In this document: positions 44,340 through 53,260 of the stretch, piece after piece | Numbering within the stretch: the stretch's first letter is position 1 | Layout of the letters: each line of letters begins with the position of its first letter | Origin: Sporomusa sp. KB1 | GTDB taxonomy: Bacteria; Bacillota; Negativicutes; Sporomusales; Sporomusaceae | DNA: 64,000 nucleotides | Direction: 5' to 3' | Assembly (NCBI RefSeq): GCF_007830295.1 | Contig: NZ_VLKC01000002.1 | Span: 3,614,356-3,678,355, forward strand | Program-made: the position numbers and the translations under genes | The notes under the pieces: model-generated | Seen by the model: only the letters and a program-made list of their open reading frames with translations | Told to the model about the DNA's origin: nothing | Database searches by the model: none

Positions 44340-44933
44340 ATGATGTCAACAGTGAACCAACCTACTAAAGGGAAAGCTTCTTTCTGTCAAGAAATTGAGG
44401 AAAAATCGCATCAACCGATCAGTTCATGCTATCACTGCATGAAATGTGCTGGTGGCTGCCCAATAAATTTTGTCATGGAACATAACAATTATGAGATATT
44501 ACGTATGATCCAATTGGGAGAAAAGGATAAAGTCTATAAATCCAATACTCCTTGGCTATGCGTTGGTTGTAAAACTTGCGCCGTAAGGTGTCCGAACGGC
44601 ATTGACACATCTAAGGTTATGGATACCATTAAAATGGAAACCATTGCTGAAGATAAAATTCCGGCCAGTCATTACAACATCAAATTATTTTACGAATTGT
44701 TTCTTGATTCCATGAAAGGGTTCCCGATAATCGGTGGTGAAGGCCGGGGTTATGAAGTTGGACTTATGGGACTTTACAAATTCTGTACTGGAGACTTTTT
44801 TGCGGACATGGATCTTGGCAAGGAAATGACAAAACGTGGCAAGATGCCATTTTTGCCTCATAATGCCCTTAAGCGGCGGAAGGGTGAAATCAAGAAAATA
44901 TTCCAGAGAGCAAAGGAGAAAAAGGCGCCATGA
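44340..44933 (+). CDS. hdrC: HdrC-like 2x[4Fe-4S] subunit
   Basis: A 197-residue protein with two cluster motifs, CYHCMKCAGGCP and CVGCKTCAVRCP, in the arrangement of heterodisulfide reductase subunit C. It passes electrons between HdrA and HdrB. ATGA overlap with hdrB shows translational coupling. With hdrA, mvhD, metV and metF it encodes the MetFV-HdrABC-MvhD complex described for Moorella-type acetogens. Confidence 0.92.
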   Translation: MMSTVNQPTKGKASFCQEIEEKSHQPISSCYHCMKCAGGCPINFVMEHNNYEILRMIQLGEKDKVYKSNTPWLCVGCKTCAVRCPNGIDTSKVMDTIKMETIAEDKIPASHYNIKLFYELFLDSMKGFPIIGGEGRGYEVGLMGLYKFCTGDFFADMDLGKEMTKRGKMPFLPHNALKRRKGEIKKIFQRAKEKKAP

Positions 44934-45793
44934 AACTAGGCTATTATCCGGGATGTTCACTTCATTCTACTGCGGCAGAATATAATATGGCCACTGAGGC
45001 CGTATTTGATGCCTTGGATCTTGAATTGGCTGAACTTCCAGAATGGAATTGTTGTGGAGCTACCGCAGGTCACTCCACAGATCGTTTTCTCGCGCTTGCT
45101 TTGCCGCTCAGAAACCTTGTCATTGCTGAAGCCGAACAGCAAAAAGAACTTATTTTGCCATGTGCTGCTTGCTATAACCTTGTAAAGGCTGCTGATCATT
45201 ATGTGCGTGAAGGTACTCCGGAAGCTAAAGATGCTAACGAAGAACTGCAAAACATAATGGGATCCTCCTACAAGGGGACAGTCCATGTTACACATCCGCT
45301 GGAAGTTATCATGAGGAAAGAGTTTATTGGTAAAGTTAAGCCTCAGGTTAAGAATCCACTCAAGGGCCTCAAAGTTGTTCCTTATTATGGTTGTCTGCTT
45401 ACAAGGCCTACTTATGTAGCCTTTGACGATGTTGAGCAACCGCAAGCTATGGATCAACTAATGAATTTAGTTGGAGCCGACGTGAAGCGGTGGTCATACA
45501 AAACGGACTGCTGCGGTGGTAGTTTGACGGTGCCACGTACAGATGTCGTTTATGAGATAACTAAAAATTTGGTAACAGAGGCGCAACGAGCAGGAGCTGA
45601 CGCAATTGTAACTGCGTGCCCTTTATGCCAGATGACTTTGGAAACCCGGCAGAAAGAAATTAAAAATCCAATACCAATATTTTTCTTCACCGAATTGCTA
45701 GGGATAAGTTTTGGACATCCTCAAGCTAAAAAATGGATGAAGAAACATATTATTGATCCCATACCGCTCTTGACATCATTGCACCTGTTGTAA
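44930..45793 (+). CDS. hdrB: HdrB-like subunit with two CCG domains
   Basis: A 287-residue protein with two CCG repeats: YYPGCSL...WNCCGA near the N-terminus and YYGCLLT...KTDCCGG in the second half (gapped motifs). They hold the non-cubane Fe-S centres of HdrB. In methanogens that site reduces heterodisulfide; in acetogens it is thought to pass electrons to the methylene-THF reductase side. An 11-bp inverted repeat separates it from hdrA. Confidence 0.92.
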   Translation: MKLGYYPGCSLHSTAAEYNMATEAVFDALDLELAELPEWNCCGATAGHSTDRFLALALPLRNLVIAEAEQQKELILPCAACYNLVKAADHYVREGTPEAKDANEELQNIMGSSYKGTVHVTHPLEVIMRKEFIGKVKPQVKNPLKGLKVVPYYGCLLTRPTYVAFDDVEQPQAMDQLMNLVGADVKRWSYKTDCCGGSLTVPRTDVVYEITKNLVTEAQRAGADAIVTACPLCQMTLETRQKEIKNPIPIFFFTELLGISFGHPQAKKWMKKHIIDPIPLLTSLHLL

Positions 45794-45800
45794 TCGCTTT

Positions 45801-45849
45801 AGAGAAACCGGCAGAACTATTTATATAGATAGCTATGTCCGGTTTCTCT
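45801..45849 (+). other. Intercistronic inverted repeat between hdrB and hdrA
   Basis: Arms AGAGAAACCGG (45801-45811) and CCGGTTTCTCT (45839-45849) are perfect over 11 bp around a 27-nt AT-rich loop. No T-run follows. Possible mRNA end protection or partial termination within the complex operon. Confidence 0.55.
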
Positions 45850-45912
45850 GCGGTTATATCAGTTAGGTAATGATGGCAAAATAGGATATTTTAGCGAAAG
45901 GCAGTGAGAGCC

Positions 45913-48741
45913 ATGCAAAAGGATGTGCTCGTTATTGGCGGTGGCATTGCCGGTCTGCAGGCGGCTCTGGAATTAGCTGGGGCAGGATACCCTGTTCATT
46001 TGGTGACAGATGAAGCAAATCTTGGCGGGAAATTAGTTGATTCTTCAGAAAGCAAGCAGTCTGCTTGTGTATGGGGCGATCAGGTAAATATTTCTGCTTT
46101 GTATTTAGGTGGTAATCTTCATGCATCCAGTACGGTGCTGGGTTCACTTATTACCCGCGCCGCTAATAATCCACTTGTGCATATCTATACCAGTGCTAAG
46201 CTGGTTGAATTACAAGGGGATGTAGGTCACTTCCAGGCTACCATCAGCGATACCAAAGCCGGCAAGCTCACCCAAAAACTTGTCGTCGGAGCGGTTATTC
46301 TGGCAGCCGGTTTCAGCATGTATGACGTTTCCCAAAAAGGCGAATTAGGATACGGGTACTATAAAAATGTTGTTACCAGCCTAGAGTTTGAACATCTCTT
46401 ATCCGAAAGCCGTTATCGCTCAGATTGTATCAGACGCCCGTCGGACGGAAAATGTGCGGAAAAAATTGCTTTTATACAGTGTGTAGGTTCCAGGGATGTA
46501 GTATCCAAAGGTGAATACTGTTCAGCTATTTGCTGTATGTTTACTGCTAAAGAAGCCATATTGGCCAAAGAATTTGCTCCCAAAACTGACGTTACCGTCT
46601 ACTATCTTGATTTAAGAGCATGCGGCAAAAACTTTGATACCTTTTTATCGCGTGCGCAAGAGTTAGGTACTAAATATGTACGTACTATGATTTCTGAAGT
46701 AAAAGAAGACCCGGTAACTGAAAGATTATCAATTAACTATGCTGCGGCTAGTAAACCGGTTAAGGAAGAATTTGATCTGGTTGTGTTGGCTGCAGGTATT
46801 CGTCCATCTACCCGTTTAAAAGAAACTGCTGGAATATTGCAAATACCATTGAATGAGTTCGGTTTTGTTCAGGCAGATCCGCTTGATCCAGTGATAACTA
46901 AGAAACCAGGTATTTTTTCGGTTGGTGGCAGCCAAGGGCCGCTTGATGTTCCTGAAACCATGGCATTGGCAAGTGCAGCAGCTGCGGCTACAACCAAAGC
47001 TCTTGGAAAAGGGGAAGCGCGACCAGCTCGCAAACCAGTACCGGAGCGTGATATCAGCAAGGAACCTGTACGGGTTGGCGTATTCCTCTGTAAAGGCGGT
47101 TTAGCTGCCATGGGTGCTGATGTCAATGCGGTGATTGATGCTGCTAAAAAACAGGCAGATGTAACTGTGGTGGAATGTGAGCAGGCAGTATGTCAGCCTG
47201 AGGCGATAGCCAAAATGCAAAAACTGATTGCTACACAAGGACTGAATCGTATTGTTGTTGCACCTTGTGTATTAAAGCATAACTTAAACCTGTTCCAAGA
47301 AACTGTCCAAGCTGCTGGTTTAAACCGAATGCTTGTAGAAATGGCGGCTGTGCCCGTAAAAGCTTGGGAAGGAAAAACAGATAAGGCTACCAGTGCTGCT
47401 ATGCAAGTCACTACCCGTGCAGTGAGTGATGTCAAAACCTATAAGCCACTTAAATGGCATGCCGAGCCTGTAGTATCCCGTGCACTTGTCCTTGGTGGCG
47501 GTGTTTCCGGCATGGCTGCTGCGCTGGCATTAGCTGACCGCGGATTTGGTTGTACCATTGTTGAAAAATCATCTGAACTTGGTGGATATGTTCGTGATCT
47601 TACTGGTTGTTTAGAGACCGAAGAGCTCAAGCAAACTATTGATAAAATGGAAAATCAAGTGCGGAAAAATAACAAGATTGAGGTTCTAACCAATTCAGAG
47701 GTTGTTGAGTTTAGTGGTCGCCAAGGTCACTTCATTACAACGGTTGCGACTGGACAAACAACCCAAAAAGTTGAGCATGGAATAGTTATTCTGGCTACTG
47801 GTACTACCACCTATGTTCCTTCTGAATATTTATATGGTCAGGATCAGCGCGTGATTACCGGTGTTGAGGCTATGCATCGTTTGGCAGACGGGCGTATACC
47901 GGCTAAAGGGGAAGCTACTTACGTCTTTGTACAATGTGTTGGCTCCCGTAATGAGGAGCATAAATACTGTAGCCGTACTTGTTGCGGGGAAACGGTATTT
48001 GCGGCGACTAAGATTAAAGAGCAAAATCCTGAAGCTAAAGTGTATGTTTTGTCACGCGATATCCGCACACCAGGCTACCTTGAACTGAAATACCGCGAAG
48101 CACGTAAAGCGGGTGTAGTGTTTATTCACTATGAAGAAACTAATAAACCGGTATTAGTAAAAGATAGTGCTGGTAATCTCGCGATGAAAATAAATGATCC
48201 GCAGTCTGGTCTGGAGCTAAACCTAAAGCCTGACCAAGTGATTTTGGCTGTTGCTCAAACGTCAACTCCGGAAGCAGCTCAGATTGCCGACCTCTTTAAG
48301 ATCCAGGTAAATGATGATGGTTTTCTTTCAGAAACTCACTCTAGCTTTGGCACAATTGCTTTCCCCGGTGGCGGCATCTTTATTACAGGTGCAGCTCATG
48401 GTCCAAAATCAGTTGTCGAATGTCTGACTCAGGCCAAAGGGGTAGCCGGACGTGCTGCTCGTATCTTAGCTCAGCCTGCGTTAATGATGGGCGGTACGGT
48501 AGCTGAAGTAGATTGGGAAAAATGTGCAGCTTGCTTAACCTGTGTACGGACATGTCCTTACACAATTCCGCAAATTACTCGTGAGAAAAAGGAAATGGGC
48601 GCTGCCTACATTTCTCCTGCGGATTGCCGCGGCTGTGGCATGTGTGCATCAGAATGCCCGAATAAGGCTATTTTCGTACATCATTACCAAGATGATGAGG
48701 TACTGGCCCGGGTTAAGACCGCGTTGACGGAGGTGGGTTAA
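45913..48741 (+). CDS. hdrA: HdrA-like flavoprotein, internally duplicated
   Basis: About 942 residues. There are two FAD-type modules: GGGIAGLQAALEL at the N-terminus and GGGVSGMAAALAL at about 529-541. Each is followed by Cys segments (CVGSRD...CSAICC and CVGSRN...CSRTCC). Between them lies a Cys-containing linker (FLCKGG, VECEQAVCQP, VAPCVLK). The C-terminus has a two-cluster ferredoxin from about residue 871 (CAACLTCVRTCP and CRGCGMCASECP). It is the core of the electron-bifurcating Hdr complex. ATG 45913 is preferred to GTG 45904. mvhD follows after 2 nt. Confidence 0.92.
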   Translation: MQKDVLVIGGGIAGLQAALELAGAGYPVHLVTDEANLGGKLVDSSESKQSACVWGDQVNISALYLGGNLHASSTVLGSLITRAANNPLVHIYTSAKLVELQGDVGHFQATISDTKAGKLTQKLVVGAVILAAGFSMYDVSQKGELGYGYYKNVVTSLEFEHLLSESRYRSDCIRRPSDGKCAEKIAFIQCVGSRDVVSKGEYCSAICCMFTAKEAILAKEFAPKTDVTVYYLDLRACGKNFDTFLSRAQELGTKYVRTMISEVKEDPVTERLSINYAAASKPVKEEFDLVVLAAGIRPSTRLKETAGILQIPLNEFGFVQADPLDPVITKKPGIFSVGGSQGPLDVPETMALASAAAAATTKALGKGEARPARKPVPERDISKEPVRVGVFLCKGGLAAMGADVNAVIDAAKKQADVTVVECEQAVCQPEAIAKMQKLIATQGLNRIVVAPCVLKHNLNLFQETVQAAGLNRMLVEMAAVPVKAWEGKTDKATSAAMQVTTRAVSDVKTYKPLKWHAEPVVSRALVLGGGVSGMAAALALADRGFGCTIVEKSSELGGYVRDLTGCLETEELKQTIDKMENQVRKNNKIEVLTNSEVVEFSGRQGHFITTVATGQTTQKVEHGIVILATGTTTYVPSEYLYGQDQRVITGVEAMHRLADGRIPAKGEATYVFVQCVGSRNEEHKYCSRTCCGETVFAATKIKEQNPEAKVYVLSRDIRTPGYLELKYREARKAGVVFIHYEETNKPVLVKDSAGNLAMKINDPQSGLELNLKPDQVILAVAQTSTPEAAQIADLFKIQVNDDGFLSETHSSFGTIAFPGGGIFITGAAHGPKSVVECLTQAKGVAGRAARILAQPALMMGGTVAEVDWEKCAACLTCVRTCPYTIPQITREKKEMGAAYISPADCRGCGMCASECPNKAIFVHHYQDDEVLARVKTALTEVG

Positions 48742-48743
48742 CT

Positions 48744-49151
48744 ATGAGTGATGTTAAAGTAGTAGGATTTGTTTGTCGTATGTGCGCACTAATTAGCTCT
48801 GACCTTGGCCCACCAGCTGATGTTAGCATTACCATTGAGACCGTCGAGTTACCCTGTGCTGGTAAAGTTGACGGCAGACTGCTGTTAGAGGCGTTTGAAA
48901 AAGGCGCTGACGCTGTATTTGTCGCTGGCTGTCCTGAGCATGAGTGCATGAACGTGAAAGGCAGTTCACGTGCCCGGAAACGTTTGGAGCATATCAAAGA
49001 AATTTTGGATCAAGTGGGGGTTGGCGGAGAACGTCTGGTTATGTATAATGTATCCGGAACCCATGGTCCGCGTTTCGCCCAGATCGCCCGGGATATGGCC
49101 GGACTGCTTGAAAAGTTAGGTCCGAGTCCGCTTAAGGCCCGGAAGGCCTAG
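48744..49151 (+). CDS. mvhD: MvhD-like [2Fe-2S] subunit
   Basis: A 135-residue protein of the methyl-viologen-reducing hydrogenase delta family. Cys residues in FVCRMCA, ELPCAGK and AGCPEHECMN bind the cluster. It links HdrA to an electron donor or acceptor. No hydrogenase gene is in the island, consistent with its use in the MetFV-Hdr complex. Confidence 0.92.
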   Translation: MSDVKVVGFVCRMCALISSDLGPPADVSITIETVELPCAGKVDGRLLLEAFEKGADAVFVAGCPEHECMNVKGSSRARKRLEHIKEILDQVGVGGERLVMYNVSGTHGPRFAQIARDMAGLLEKLGPSPLKARKA

Positions 49152-49172
49152 AAAGGAGACGAGTCAAGCGAT

Positions 49173-49841
49173 ATGATAGTTGCAGAAATCAAGCCGATTG
49201 AAGAAATTGCCGAGTCCATAAAAAACGCGAAAAAAGTGCTGGTTGCCGGTTGCGGCGGCTGTGTTACTGTATGTCTGTCCGGCGGACAGAAAGAAACTGA
49301 TATTATGGCTAGTGCTCTTCGAATGAAGATGGAAGTTGACGGACATCCTGTGAAAATTGAAACAGCTACCTATGAGCGTCAATGTGATCCTGAATATGCG
49401 GTAAGGTTTAAAGAGCATCTCAAGGACGTAGATGTTGTTGTGTCCATGGCTTGTGGCGTTGGCGTGCAATTTATGGCAGAAAATTATCCTGATATCATCT
49501 TTGTTCCTGGTCAAAACACTAAATTTGCTGGTGCTGCTGTTGAACACGGTATCTGGGAAGAACGCTGTATGCTGTGTGGCGAGTGTGTGCTGGCCAAGAC
49601 TGGCGGCGTATGTCCTGTAATCCGTTGTTCCAAGAGTCTCTTGAACGGCCCTTGCGGCGGTTCCCAGAACGGGGTTTGCGAAATAAGCAAAGATACTCCT
49701 TGCGGATGGCAGCTTATCTATGACCGCCTAAAAGGCCAAGGACGTCTGGACATGATGACAGAAGTATTACCGGCTAAAGACTGGTCGAAAAACAGAGACG
49801 GCGGTCCTCGCAAAATTGTGAGGGAGGATGTGCGGTTATGA
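49173..49841 (+). CDS. metV: Methylene-THF reductase small subunit MetV
   Basis: A 222-residue protein with an N-terminal Cys region (AGCGGCVTVC) and the C-terminal MetV signature (CMLCGECVLAKTGGVCP, RCSKSLLNGPCGG). It binds Fe-S clusters or zinc and joins MetF to the Hdr subunits. AAAGGAG precedes ATG 49173. It overlaps metF by ATGA. Confidence 0.92.
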   Translation: MIVAEIKPIEEIAESIKNAKKVLVAGCGGCVTVCLSGGQKETDIMASALRMKMEVDGHPVKIETATYERQCDPEYAVRFKEHLKDVDVVVSMACGVGVQFMAENYPDIIFVPGQNTKFAGAAVEHGIWEERCMLCGECVLAKTGGVCPVIRCSKSLLNGPCGGSQNGVCEISKDTPCGWQLIYDRLKGQGRLDMMTEVLPAKDWSKNRDGGPRKIVREDVRL

Positions 49842-50794
49842 GCGAAGCAGTAGCTATTGATAAACAAGCTGTTTTGAAAACAGACAGCAAATTAGAAAAA
49901 CTGTACTCTCTGGGTCATTTTGTGGTGACAGGTGAACTTGGGCCACCCCAACATTCGGAAGGTCATGAATTAGAGCATCATGCCACTGAGCTTAAAGACA
50001 TTGTTGATGGTTTTAACCTCACAGACAACCAAACCGCTATTGTACGGTTGTCCAGTATTGCGGCAGGTGTTCATGTGTTGAAGGGCGGCGGAGTACCGAT
50101 TATTCAGATGACTTGCCGGGATCGTAATCGCATTGCAATGCAAAGCGATTTACTTGGTGCCTATAGCTTAGGAATTCGCGATGTATTGTGCCTAAGCGGT
50201 GACCATCAATCGTTTGGTAACCACCCGACCTGTAAAAATGTATATGATGTTGACTCTGTGCAATTGATTGCCATGGTCAAGAAAATGCGTGACGAGAAAA
50301 AACTTCTGTCTGATGCTGCTATCAAGACCAATGAACCACGGTTTTTTATCGGTGCCGTAGAAAATCCATTTGGTGATCCGTTTGAATTCCGGGCTATTCG
50401 TCTTGAAAAGAAAGTAAACGCAGGTGCTGACTTCATTCAAACGCAGGCAATATTTGATATTGAAAAATTTGCCCGTTTCATGGAAATGGTAGTAGCCCGA
50501 GGTATTCATGAAAGAACAAAGATTACCGCAGGTATTCTCCCAGTGCGTTCGGTAAAAGCGCTGCAGTATATGAAGAAAGATGTTGCTGGGATGGAAATCC
50601 CCGACAGCTTGATTGAGCGCATGAAGAAAGCAGAGGACCCGAAAAAAGAGGGTATCCAAGTTTCGATTGAATTGTGTAACCAACTCAAGAAAATTCCAGG
50701 AGTAGCTGGTATTCATATTATGCCTGTTGGCTGGGAAGCAGCCTTGCCGGAAATTGTTAAAGGTGCTGGATTCTTACCAAGGCCAAAAGTATAA
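49838..50794 (+). CDS. metF: Methylene-THF reductase MetF
   Basis: A 318-residue FAD TIM-barrel enzyme. VTGELGPPQHSEGHELEHH is near the N-terminus and the catalytic Glu lies in that first strand; VLCLSGDHQ and AGADFIQTQAIFD follow. It reduces methylene-THF to methyl-THF. It is translationally coupled to metV and is the last gene of the Hdr-Met block; stnA follows after 169 nt with two hairpins. Confidence 0.94.
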   Translation: MSEAVAIDKQAVLKTDSKLEKLYSLGHFVVTGELGPPQHSEGHELEHHATELKDIVDGFNLTDNQTAIVRLSSIAAGVHVLKGGGVPIIQMTCRDRNRIAMQSDLLGAYSLGIRDVLCLSGDHQSFGNHPTCKNVYDVDSVQLIAMVKKMRDEKKLLSDAAIKTNEPRFFIGAVENPFGDPFEFRAIRLEKKVNAGADFIQTQAIFDIEKFARFMEMVVARGIHERTKITAGILPVRSVKALQYMKKDVAGMEIPDSLIERMKKAEDPKKEGIQVSIELCNQLKKIPGVAGIHIMPVGWEAALPEIVKGAGFLPRPKV

Positions 50795-50864
50795 GGTTAG
50801 GGAAATGTTACTTTGTAGTTGAAAATATATACTTTAGGTTTTCAGACGAAGCCGTTTCCTATTA

Positions 50865-50894
50865 GTGGGGTCAGCTGAAACCAGCTGACCTCAC
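50865..50894 (+). terminator. Hairpin after metF
   Basis: Arms 50865-50877 and 50882-50894 pair over 13 bp with one G-T and loop AAAC. No T-run follows. Its 3' arm shares CAC with the next inverted repeat. Confidence 0.55.
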
Positions 50895-50931
50895 CTCATA
50901 TTATCTTGTATATACAACAAAATATGAGGTG
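50892..50931 (+). promoter_or_regulatory. Nested palindromes upstream of stnA
   Basis: CACCTCATATT (50892-50902) and AATATGAGGTG (50921-50931) form a perfect 11-bp inverted repeat. Inside it the 12-bp palindrome TTGTATATACAA (50906-50917) is perfect. Two nested symmetries 33 nt before stnA fit an operator or an RNA switch with the preceding hairpin. Confidence 0.5.
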
Positions 50932-50963
50932 TAAGATACTGGGAATTACGAGGAGGTAGAATT

Positions 50964-51500
50964 ATGTGTAATTCGTGCGAAAAAGAGCTCGAAACAAAAT
51001 TTCCCGCCGATAAAATAGATTTGACATTGCTCGAACCCGTATTCAAAGAATATGCGGGTAAAGCTGGCAGTATTATCGGGATACTGCAAAAAACTCAGGA
51101 AATTTACGGATATTTGCCATTAGCCGCATTGCAGGCTATAGCAGATAATACTGATAATAAACGGGCCAAGATTTATGGGATAGCGACCTTTTATTCGCAA
51201 TTCAGGTTAAATCCTGTCGGCAAATATGTTATCCTGCAGTGTCAGGGTACAGCCTGCCATGTACTTGGTTCCAAGGCGATAGGCAGCGCCATTTGCGATG
51301 AACTGGGGATTACCCCCGGCCAAACAACTGCTGATGGACTGTTTACCCTGGAGGATGTTGCTTGCTTGGGGTGCTGCAGCTTGGCACCGGTAATTATGAT
51401 CAATGGTGAAGCTTATGGCAAACTTACGCCAAACAGCGTAAGAAAAATTTTGCAGGATATAGCAGAAGCCGAGAAAGGCGGTGTTGTAAGTGAAGGTTAG
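50964..51500 (+). CDS. stnA: Stn transhydrogenase subunit A (NuoE/HydC-like [2Fe-2S])
   Basis: A 178-residue thioredoxin-like [2Fe-2S] subunit. Ligand Cys lie in CQGTACHVLGS and VACLGCCSLAP. It has the helical N-terminus LLEPVFKEYAGKAGSIIGILQ of NuoE/HydC. With the next two genes it matches the three-subunit Sporomusa-type Nfn (Stn) that links NADH, NADPH and ferredoxin. GAGGAGG precedes ATG 50964. It overlaps stnB by 11 nt. Confidence 0.82.
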   Translation: MCNSCEKELETKFPADKIDLTLLEPVFKEYAGKAGSIIGILQKTQEIYGYLPLAALQAIADNTDNKRAKIYGIATFYSQFRLNPVGKYVILQCQGTACHVLGSKAIGSAICDELGITPGQTTADGLFTLEDVACLGCCSLAPVIMINGEAYGKLTPNSVRKILQDIAEAEKGGVVSEG

Positions 51501-53244
51501 AGTAGGTCTTGGCAGTTGCGGCATTGCTGCTGGTGGACGTAAAGTAATGGACAGACTGGCCCAAGAAATTAAAAATCATGGTAAAGAGATTGAATTGTTG
51601 CCAACAGGCTGTATTGGAATGTGCTTTTATGAGCCTATTGTCGATGTATTTGATGGTGACAAGGTATACAGTTATGCTAACGTAACTGCCGATATTGCTA
51701 CAGAAATATTCAACAGTCATATCATCGGTGGACAACCTCTTACTCAATATATTGTATCCACAACAGAAAAACCGTATGCCATATTAGCCAAACAGGTACG
51801 GATTGCGCTAAGAAATTGTGGAGTAATTGATCCCGAAAATGTGGATGAATATAAGGCAAATGATGGCTACAAAGCTTTATCGAAAGCTCTTAAAGAGATG
51901 ACTCCGGAAGAAGTTATTGAAGAAATCAAGGTAGCAGGTTTGCGTGGCCGAGGCGGCGCAGGTTTCCCGACCTGGTTCAAATGGAATGCAGCCAGACAAT
52001 CAAAAGGAGAAATCAAATATGTAGTATGTAACGCTGACGAGGGCGATCCCGGAGCGTTCATGGATCGCAGCGTACTTGAAGGTGACCCGCATGCTCTTTT
52101 AGAAGGCATGGCTATTTGCGGTTATGCAATTGGTGCCAATGAAGGCCACATCTACTGCCGGGCCGAATATCCTTTGGCAATAAAAAGATTGGAAATTGCG
52201 ATTGCTGATGCCAAACAGCGCAACTTGTTGGGTAAAAATATTATGGGGACCAACTTCTCCTTTGATATGAAAATTAAAAAAGGAGCCGGTGCTTTTGTCT
52301 GCGGCGAAGAAACAGCTTTGATTGCGTCGCTGGAAGGCGAGCGGGGTATGCCGCGCCTTAAACCGCCGTTCCCAGCCCAGTCTGGCTTCTGGGGAAAACC
52401 TACCAATATTAATAACGTTGAAACCTTTGCAAATGTTCCTTGGATCATGTATAATGGCGGCAGTGCTTATGCAGCCTATGGCACCGAGAAAAGCAAAGGT
52501 ACTAAAGTATTTGCACTTGCCGGAAAAATCAAAAATGGCGGTTTGGTTGAAGTACCGATGGGGATGTCGCTGCGGGAAGTTATCTATGATATCGGTGGTG
52601 GTATTCTCAACGACAGAGAATTTAAAGCTGTACAGATGGGTGGACCATCCGGCGGTTGTATACCCAAACAATTACTGGATACTCCTGTTGATTACGATTC
52701 AATCAATAAAACCGGCGCTATCATGGGTTCTGGCGGCATGATTGTTATGGATGAAACTACATGTATGGTTGACATGGCAAGATTCTTCCTGGATTTTACA
52801 GTCAAAGAGTCTTGTGGTAAATGTATCTACTGCCGTATCGGCACTAAGCGGATGCTGGAAATTCTGGAAAGAATCACCGCAGGCGAAGGCCGTGAAGGTG
52901 ATATTGAAGAATTAGAAGAACTGTCCATTAGCATTAAAGATGGGTCATTATGTGGTCTGGGTCAAACAGCGCCCAATCCAGTATTAACAACTATCCGTTA
53001 TTTCCGGGATGAATATGAAGCCCATATCAGAGATAAAAAATGTCCGGCCAAGTCCTGCAAACCATTATTAACATATACTATTCATCAAGATAACTGTAAG
53101 GGTTGTACGTTATGTTCTCAAAAATGTCCTGTACAAGCTATTAGCGGCGAAAAGAAAGCCCCACATGCTATTGATCAGGCATTGTGCACCAAGTGTGGAA
53201 ACTGTGCGAGCGTTTGCCGATTTGACGCAGTTTGTATTGAGTAG
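51490..53244 (+). CDS. stnB: Stn transhydrogenase subunit B (NuoF/HydB-like)
   Basis: A 584-residue protein with a GTG start. Domain order: N-terminal thioredoxin-like [2Fe-2S] (SCGIAAGG, PTGCIGMCF); NuoF FMN/NADH site (GLRGRGGAGFPTWFKW and NADEGDPGAFMDRS); SLBB; [4Fe-4S] site SCGKCIYCRIG; and a C-terminal two-cluster ferredoxin (CKGCTLCSQKCP, CTKCGNCASVCR). It is the NADH and ferredoxin side of an electron-bifurcating enzyme. Confidence 0.85.
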   Translation: MKVRVGLGSCGIAAGGRKVMDRLAQEIKNHGKEIELLPTGCIGMCFYEPIVDVFDGDKVYSYANVTADIATEIFNSHIIGGQPLTQYIVSTTEKPYAILAKQVRIALRNCGVIDPENVDEYKANDGYKALSKALKEMTPEEVIEEIKVAGLRGRGGAGFPTWFKWNAARQSKGEIKYVVCNADEGDPGAFMDRSVLEGDPHALLEGMAICGYAIGANEGHIYCRAEYPLAIKRLEIAIADAKQRNLLGKNIMGTNFSFDMKIKKGAGAFVCGEETALIASLEGERGMPRLKPPFPAQSGFWGKPTNINNVETFANVPWIMYNGGSAYAAYGTEKSKGTKVFALAGKIKNGGLVEVPMGMSLREVIYDIGGGILNDREFKAVQMGGPSGGCIPKQLLDTPVDYDSINKTGAIMGSGGMIVMDETTCMVDMARFFLDFTVKESCGKCIYCRIGTKRMLEILERITAGEGREGDIEELEELSISIKDGSLCGLGQTAPNPVLTTIRYFRDEYEAHIRDKKCPAKSCKPLLTYTIHQDNCKGCTLCSQKCPVQAISGEKKAPHAIDQALCTKCGNCASVCRFDAVCIE

Positions 53245-53260
53245 AAGGGAGTGGTGAATA

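Noticed and set aside
50906..50917. TTGTATATACAA as a Rex operator
   Set aside because: It lacks the longer TTGTTAA/TTAACAA or TTGTGAA/TTCACAA half-sites with their usual spacing; kept only as an unassigned palindrome.
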